Of a stretch of 64,000 nt of DNA, positions 58,701 to 64,000 are shown piece after piece (the first letter of the stretch is position 1; each line of letters begins with the position of its first letter). Where the stretch lies: positions 6,573,193-6,637,192 of the forward strand of contig OW388303.1 of NCBI GenBank assembly GCA_936450465.1, written 5' to 3'. The position numbers were made by a program, and so were the translations under genes. Under the pieces are notes generated by a model. That model did no database searches, was not told the origin of the DNA, and was given only the letters and a program-made list of their open reading frames with translations. This DNA is from Gibbula magus (lineage: Eukaryota; Mollusca; Gastropoda; Trochida; Trochidae).

Positions 58701-60442
58701 CTTTTTGTAAATTACCATTGCCAACCAAATGCCAACAACAACGATGCAAATTACATTTTTTAATAAATTACCATTGCCAAACCTGATGCAAAAACAAATG
58801 CCAAAGATACTAGAAATTATCTTTGATCAAGCACCAACAAACGGTCTCTCCATTACTCAATTTGTTTTAGCAAAAAAACAGAAACAGTCCTAGCGACATT
58901 TTCCCATAACCTCGTATGACATGAACGATTTTAATGTCCTCTCTCCAGCTTGCTCCACGCAGAAACGACTCGACTATACAGACCGGCTTTCCGGATATCC
59001 GCTGGTCCCAGACAGCTGGCTTTGGGTATGTGCCTAATGCGAGGATGCAGAACGTCTTTATGGCTGTAGCTATGGACCTGCCGGACTTCAATTCTCCTTA
59101 CACCAGGTACCCAGACTAACAACCTCGATATTCCCAAGGCTCATTGACTCTTCATATTTGACATTTTTGCTAAATGGATTGCCTTGATGTAATGACTTTA
59201 TGATTGTGACTTCGAACTTTCATCATAGGTTCATTTAAACATTCAATAACATAATAAAACACACCCTTCTGGTAATAAGGGAAGTCCTTCAGCAATAACA
59301 TGTTTAAGCGTTTGATGTTCTAGACCGGACACGCGAACTTTGAACTGATTATCTCGCTCACCTAAACTGAGAGGTGACAAAGTTATGACAAAATCAACTA
59401 CAACATTTACATAATACTAAATCAGAGCCATAAGTGTATTATCCTGTGCCAAAAAAGAAATGAAAACACATTTTCGTGCTTGTTTCCTATGCAATGAAAT
59501 AATAAATGACAGGGCATAGTGTCTTGCCCGTTATTATCAATCAATCAATTGATCAATTAATGTCAATGTTACAACTTTACAACTATGTCAATATCATTTA
59601 GGATTATACAACTAGAGCTGCCACTGCCACATCATAAATGTCCATTTGTCCCCAGCATCCACCCTCGAGACAAGCAGGACGTCAGTTCTCGACTGGTCCG
59701 GGCTGGACTCAGTGTAGCCTACACTATGTCGGACATCCAGTTCCAGGGTCCCAGGCCGGATCTTTTTTCACACAACACTACCCAGAAATACATCACTGCT
59801 GACTACAGTTCCTATAACGAGTCCGTCGAGGTCAGGTCGCCCACGGGATTCGAAGTGAGTAGTGACTCCCAGTTACACCAGCAGATCAAGGAATAGTTAA
59901 CACCGGAATTTCCCTTCACACAATCTAGGTAAAACTAATGTGATACCTCTCCTGAGCCTAGCATTACATCAAGGGAAATATCCGTCTGTTCACGCAAGTT
60001 CAAGTGAGCAGACATCCTTCGAACCTTCCTCATTCCGAGAGATTATCGCTAGATATTTCCGCTACATAATTTTGAAATCGATACCATGGCCTAAATTCTA
60101 TGACAATTCTTAATTTTCCTCAAACTGCACTTCTCTTTTACATAAGTAGTACACTAGATGCCAAGTGTATAATATATACATAGTAAATGTCCCTCTGTAT
60201 AATTCCAGATCTGTTGTGATGTCCCAGACAGGGAGAAGTGTCGCAAACCCAACCATAAGTGGATCCCAACTCCTATCACCTCCAACACCAGTCACAGTAT
60301 AACGGTCACATGGACAGAACCCTGTACGGAGCTCCAGGCAATCAGATACGCGTGGCGGGAGTCGCCATGTTCCTTTAAGATGTGTGCTGTCTATGCGCAG
60401 AAGTCACAACTTCCGGAGCCGCCATTGTTTCAGTTTTTGTAG
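43718..60442 (+). CDS. SIAE: Sialate O-acetylesterase, copy B, nine coding exons (521 aa)
   Basis: Coding exons: 43718-43766, 44150-44496, 45695-45833, 51087-51249, 52323-52468, 57932-58062, 58949-59106, 59656-59854, 60209-60442; GT-AG throughout, phases identical to copy A, total 1566 nt, no internal stop. The signal peptide, GQSNMQ, STWGGTKIEPW, IWYQGESNQH and IHPRDKQ blocks are present, so it should be active. Differences from A: two codons fewer in exon 2 and eight extra codons in exon 5 (repeat of VTMPSGDS as VTMPSADS). The exon 4 donor is weak (GCAG|GTTCGT). Introns 3 and 5 are greatly enlarged by repeats. AATAAA at 60453-60458. Confidence 0.95.
46042..46232. mobile_element. MITE family 4, partial copy
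   Basis: Shares GTGCAGAAGCTGAAATTGCA and the following ACATATAAACTATTATATGA segment with the interior of 60867-61299. Confidence 0.4.
46547..48110. repeat. Dispersed element with triplicated terminal hairpin, SIAE-B intron 3
   Basis: AGTCTGGAAGACCT starts at 46547, 46600 and 46657, each time followed by ATTGTT(A/C)TTATCGTG; the first two are closed by AGGTCTTCAAGACT. A related AAGTCTTGAAGACCTAAG lies at the far end (about 48076). The interior has degenerate repeats sharing GATAGCTCATTTTAAAGC (about 47082 and 48010). No coding content recognised. Confidence 0.55.
48133..48409 (-). mobile_element. MITE family 1, truncated copy in SIAE-B intron 3
   Basis: Reverse-orientation match to the interior of 8408-8754 (TTTATGTCATTTATATTTAC ... 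CATTTCATCGACTTATTTGA); both termini are lost or mutated. Confidence 0.6.
49430..49745 (-). mobile_element. tRNA-derived SINE candidate in SIAE-B intron 3
   Basis: On the minus strand GGTTCGAATCC (49650-49660) is a perfect pol III B box, preceded by GGTAGAGCCTTGGGCGAAGG and an A-box-like TGGACCATTGG. The acceptor stem does not pair, so it is not a functional tRNA. A non-tRNA body with repeated AAGGCC blocks follows to about 49430. Confidence 0.55.
50745..51030. mobile_element. MITE family 4, partial copy, SIAE-B intron 3
   Basis: Shares the CAATGTTATAATTTGTGTTA segment and CAAACGTAATTTTGGAAACT with other copies (13727, 61100 reverse complement, 5529). Confidence 0.45.
52452..55995 (+). repeat. 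63-bp minisatellite, about 56 units, beginning in SIAE-B exon 5
   Basis: Each unit begins TATATGGTACCAGGGTAACT (or TATATCGTACC..., or ACCATGG) and continues ATTCTAATCATTGTTTTATG to GAAATAAGAAG. The first unit starts within the last codons of exon 5 (TATATGGTACCAGG|GTAACT), so the array repeats the exon end and splice donor. Variants with TATGG, TATCG, ACCAGGG and ACCATGG recur in runs, suggesting higher-order expansion. The last units near 55800-55995 are diverged. Confidence 0.95.
56007..56075. repeat. Foldback with perfect 22-bp core palindrome
   Basis: GTTTCGCGAAATTTCGCGAAAC in the centre (56033-56054), flanked by imperfect arms CCAATCAATAAAG / CTTTCTTTATTGG. It sits right after the minisatellite in SIAE-B intron 5. 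Confidence 0.75.
56130..56490. mobile_element. MITE family 4, degraded copy, SIAE-B intron 5
   Basis: Alignable in pieces with 60990-61260 (ATGCACAATAGTTATGTGAC, TTTACGTTTGACCAATTG, CAACAGTCAGTACTTCTATA). Confidence 0.5.
58378..58811 (+). repeat. Tandem repeat of about 53-56 bp, eight units, SIAE-B intron 6
   Basis: Units start AAATTACCATTGCC(C)AACC and contain AACAACAACAATGCCAAATA. Short and long units alternate, so the real period is a dimer of about 109 bp. Confidence 0.85.
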
Positions 60443-60866
60443 ATTGGAATGGAATAAATTAGGCCTTTTGTTTTAGCGTTGATGAAATGTGTTGAATGAT
60501 GTGTAGGCTGTGATCAGAATCGTTGTTTGTCCTATATTTGTATGTACATCTTGTCTTGTCTTGTTGTATAAACAGGAATGTCCCCTCGAGTTTCCTTTCC
60601 ACAAATAAATCCCGATAGAACCCGCCTACTAAACTTTGTTTATAATTATTTCCTAAAATTAAACCAGGATTACTCAAGGCAGGCGAATATTTTCCCCTGA
60701 GGCTTAGACTCCTCTCTTATATTTTCAGCATATTTCATCTGAATTTCAGTCAGCAGCATTACGGGTTTGGTAGTACAACGAACATTGGTGTATAAGTTAC
60801 ACTGAATTTAATTGGGGTAATGCAAAACGACATTTAAAATAACAATGATAGGTCATTTTTAAAAGA

Positions 60867-61299
60867 TTAAAGATGCATCCATTGTGTTTCAATATAAATT
60901 ATGTGACTTTAATATGTGCCAATATCCCATTTCTCAGTTCAACTATATCCATATCCATCCCCAGTCGCCAAATATATATCACAACAACTTGAGAAACATC
61001 ATTATATGTGCAGAAACCGAAATTACACGTCCCATTTACATGCACAGTAGTTATACGACATATCAAACATTATAAACCAAAATTTGTATTTTTGACGGTT
61101 GTACAAAAGTTTCCAAAATTACGTTTGACTGCATTGGCCGGTTTTCGATCATAAATCACTACTTTGACCGTAATATCGTCACTATACTGAGTAACTGTCA
61201 CCAAAATGGTATTTTTCGGCAGCAGTCAGTACTTCTCTATAAAATAACACCATTTATAACGTGTGGCATATGTGACCCCAACAACACAATGGATGCACC
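60867..61299. mobile_element. MITE family 4, near-complete copy downstream of SIAE-B
   Basis: TTAAAGATGCATCCATTGTG at the left pairs with CACAATGGATGCACC at the right. Opposite orientation to 13727-14123. It starts about 425 bp after the SIAE-B stop. Confidence 0.65.
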
Positions 61300-62342
61300 A
61301 GTAAGAGGTTGGTCAAACGAAGGTTAGTCGAAGTTACGAACTAATTGTACAATGACAAGTAGGGCATGTTCGCAGGGGGGCAGATATCAATATAGACATA
61401 GAAGACATTTCTACCTATCAATATATAACATAAAATTATGGTTAGACACGGTTGGCCCTTTAGGATTCTAGCATGTACCCGGAAATGGAAACTGGGTTCA
61501 GTCTAAGATTTTTATCAAGTGTAATTGGGCCAGGGAACATGTTAGAATCCAAGATGGCCGATCGTATGACACCGTCTTTGTAAGTTAATATGTAGATAGG
61601 TATGAAAATGTTTACAGTTTAGAATGTTTATGGGTTACCAAGGCTGATAAATATATTGTAAAATTGACGGAGATGTGTCTCACATTATCGATGAGATCAA
61701 AAAGGTTTTTAAATAACACAAATAAAATATCATTTCATTTCATTTTAATACGTACAAGAACAATACTAAACAAACATCCGTCCGTATTTATATGCAGATA
61801 ACAACAAACAAGTATGTTTGACGAGAGCTTATCTTCAACAGTTACAATTTTGGGGAGAAAAAAACAATACAGATATATTTCTTTTATCATAATAAACATT
61901 TTAAAAAGCTTTTATGCAAAATGAGCTATGATTACAAAATAAAGATGCTTTTTCAATGATTCATGGTCTTTGGTTGGGAATTGTAAAAGTAAATAAAATA
62001 TGTTTTTTTATTATTTTGCATTGACTTTTTAAACCAAAGTCAGTCGTAGGTTGTAAATAAGGCTAGTGCTGTGAAAACGATCGCGATGCATGGTGTAATA
62101 CTGGTTGAAATGACCTTTATTAAGTGCCGGGTCTAAAAATCTGTATCCGGGCACTTATTATAGAAGAAATGGTAAATGTCAATTATAATGTACTACAGTT
62201 GTATGCATGATAATGAACACATGAAAAAATGAGTATTATGCTCTTAGTTACAATGATACTGACCGTATCAATACGATATAATTGCACTTAATTCGGTATG
62301 AACACAATATTCATTCGGAAATGATCGGGCACTTCCGTGATT
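61300..62342. other. Intergenic region between SIAE-B and FAXC
   Basis: No gene. A small hairpin AAGTGCC(GGG)...(CCGG)GCACTT lies at 62118-62160; the rest is AT-rich. It should contain the 3' UTR of FAXC next to 62343. Confidence 0.4.
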
Positions 62343-64000
62343 TCATTTGTTGACAACTTCTTGATAATTATCGTCCTTGAACTTTGGGTTGCTGGTACAG
62401 AGGGCGTCCCAGTCGGGCCAGCAGAGGGTCTTCATCCGCTCACAATATTCCCTCAGGTTCTTCAGTTCCTCTGAAAGATATAGTATTTGTTTTATTATTA
62501 AAAAAATATACACAAAATGCACATAATAAGATAGCAGGTTTAATTTGAAGCAAACATAAACTCTTGATACAAATAAAAGGAAAAAAACCAGCGTAATCAT
62601 CAATCTGAAGGACAGTTTGTCTAACATCGTTATTTTTTATTTGACATTTGATAGGATTCGAATAAAACATATTACAAATCATAAAATGTGAAAACAAGTT
62701 GAAAAACTAGCACGTGATATGTTTGTTACATGCCAGATGAAGGGTACCTGAGAATAGAAGGTGAATTACTTCCATACGTGCGTGTTAATTGTGGGGCGTG
62801 AGTCACTCTCTTGTTTAACATGGAGACGGCATAATGAATTATGATTACATTTAACACATGATTTGAGAGGCATTCATAAGTTCATTCATAAGAAAAGGAA
62901 ATGATGAAAACTTTAAAGATAATCTTCAAGTGCATAATAACAACGTTTTGACTGTTGATCCTTATACCGTACTAAGGAATATAAGAATATGCAAAGGATC
63001 AACTTCCAAACGCAAGGCATAACTCTTGCCAGTCTGCATTACTGGCTGATTTAACCCTTGCGGTATTTCCCTCGCTTTGTTGTGTCAAGATAGTGAATCG
63101 CTGCACCATAAATGCATAGCGGGCCTGGATTTCTAAACACAGATTTCTTAAAGAAATAATGCAAGGCCTAAATCAGCCAGTAATGGAGACTGGCAGGAGT
63201 TATGCCTTGCATTGGGAAGTTGCCAAAGGATCAGTAATTAAAATGCTATTGTAAAACTAAAGAAGTTGATCATCCAAACGTTTATCTAGCTTACATTCAA
63301 CGTACTAAGATAGTAATAACAAAAGCAGAAAGTATCCAAGTAAATCAATATATAATGTTGGCAAATTTCTGAATGTCTGAAAGTGGTTAACTCGATCTCA
63401 CCTGTGACAAACTTCTGGTGCCTGGTGCGAGGCATGTGCCAGATCACCTGGGCAACCATCCCGAACACAGCACAGTCAGCCTCACACGGCGCGTCCCCCA
63501 TCATGAATTTCTTGTCACCTGGACATTGAATAAGTATAGGATAAAGCATTATCCATGGGCATTATCTGACAGTAAGCCTATTTTACCGAGGGGAATGCTT
63601 GAAAGTCAAACTAGTCTAACCAATCTACAGCAAATTACACGTATTGGGCTCAGGGAATCAGGGTATTGTAGTAGTTTAGATGATGCGAATATACTGATAT
63701 AGCAGAGTGATGTTATAAAAACTAACTTACTTTTATAAATACTTTATCTATTACTAGCTTAAATAAATATTTTATAAAATGGTACAAACCTCAACTAAAA
63801 ATGAGTCTCTGAAATAGGTTTCCATGATTTCCATGATTTGCTTGAGTTTGCAAACTTTAAGTGCTTTCAGGTAGCTATAGATTTGCCGAAGAACACTAAT
63901 ACATTGTTCAATATGGCAACACACATACCCAAAAAGGACGATATTGCTTGGAGATCGTTCTTGCCAATGGACCATATCTCCTCGTCACTATGACGACCGA
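62343..64000 (-). CDS. FAXC: Failed axon connections homologue, last three coding exons (partial)
   Basis: Minus-strand coding exons: from beyond the window edge to 63931, 63518-63402 and 62470-62343, all GT-AG with matching phases. The reading gives GRHSDEEIWSIGKNDLQAIS, then KKFMMGDAPCEADCAVFGMV, then LREYCERMKTLCWPDWDAL and a TGA at 62343. This is the GST-C/metaxin-like domain of Fax/FAXC proteins (D-L-Q-A-I-S, G-D-x-P-x-E-x-D-C-A-V-F-G are family hallmarks). The protein acts in axon development in Drosophila. The tail after the domain is much shorter than in vertebrates. The N-terminal exons lie outside the window. Confidence 0.92.
62991..63232. repeat. Foldback element in FAXC intron, ~70-bp arms
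   Basis: Left arm 62991-63061 (GCAAGGCATAACTCTTGCCA, GCATTACTGGCTGATTTA) is the reverse complement of 63162-63232 with few mismatches. A degraded relative lies near 40960-41000 (AAGAGTTATGCCTTGAATTG) in SIAE-A intron 8. Confidence 0.8.

Overview
The window is AT-rich animal nuclear DNA: exons split by GT-AG introns, intergenic and intronic space filled with degraded transposons, minisatellites and simple repeats, and no sign of prokaryotic gene packing. A marine mollusc, most likely a bivalve, fits best. The support is a short interspersed element with a GTGAGTGAGTGA head of the kind common in molluscs, a 2A-bearing LINE, and lophotrochozoan-looking host genes. That assignment is inference.

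Layout. (1) 1-12300 holds a small family of secreted proteins of unknown function: two copies on the minus strand (247-1275, broken by one stop; 5771-6799, intact) inside a ~2.4 kb tandem segmental duplication, and a more diverged copy on the plus strand (11232-12284). A fourth relic lies far away at 43221-43590. (2) About 12390-19600 is one dead LINE on the minus strand. Its ORF1 carries a 2A-like motif, its endonuclease is split by a 143-bp SINE-like insert with a 9-bp target duplication, and its ORF2 tail is split by a ~2.1 kb insert that has palindromic hairpins at both ends and carries a MITE. (3) 20302-30463 is a nearly complete Ty3/Gypsy element of 10.16 kb with near-identical LTRs and a CTAG target duplication. 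It encodes Gag, protease, Pol with a C-terminal chromodomain, and an Env-like protein with a furin-type site. (4) 31738-42048 and 43718-60442 are two complete nine-exon tandem paralogues of sialate O-acetylesterase (SIAE); every splice junction can be placed and phased. Their exons are near identical while their introns are riddled with different insertions. Intron 5 of the second copy holds a ~3.5 kb, 63-bp-unit minisatellite that starts inside exon 5 and copies the exon/donor junction about 56 times. (5) 62343-64000 holds the last three coding exons, minus strand, of a failed-axon-connections (FAXC/Fax) homologue that runs off the right edge.

Host genes: SIAE removes O-acetyl groups from sialic acids and has a signal peptide in both copies; FAXC is a GST/metaxin-like protein of axon development. 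They are neighbours with no evident functional link. The rest is mobile DNA, including at least four MITE families defined by paired inverted termini and several foldback palindromes.
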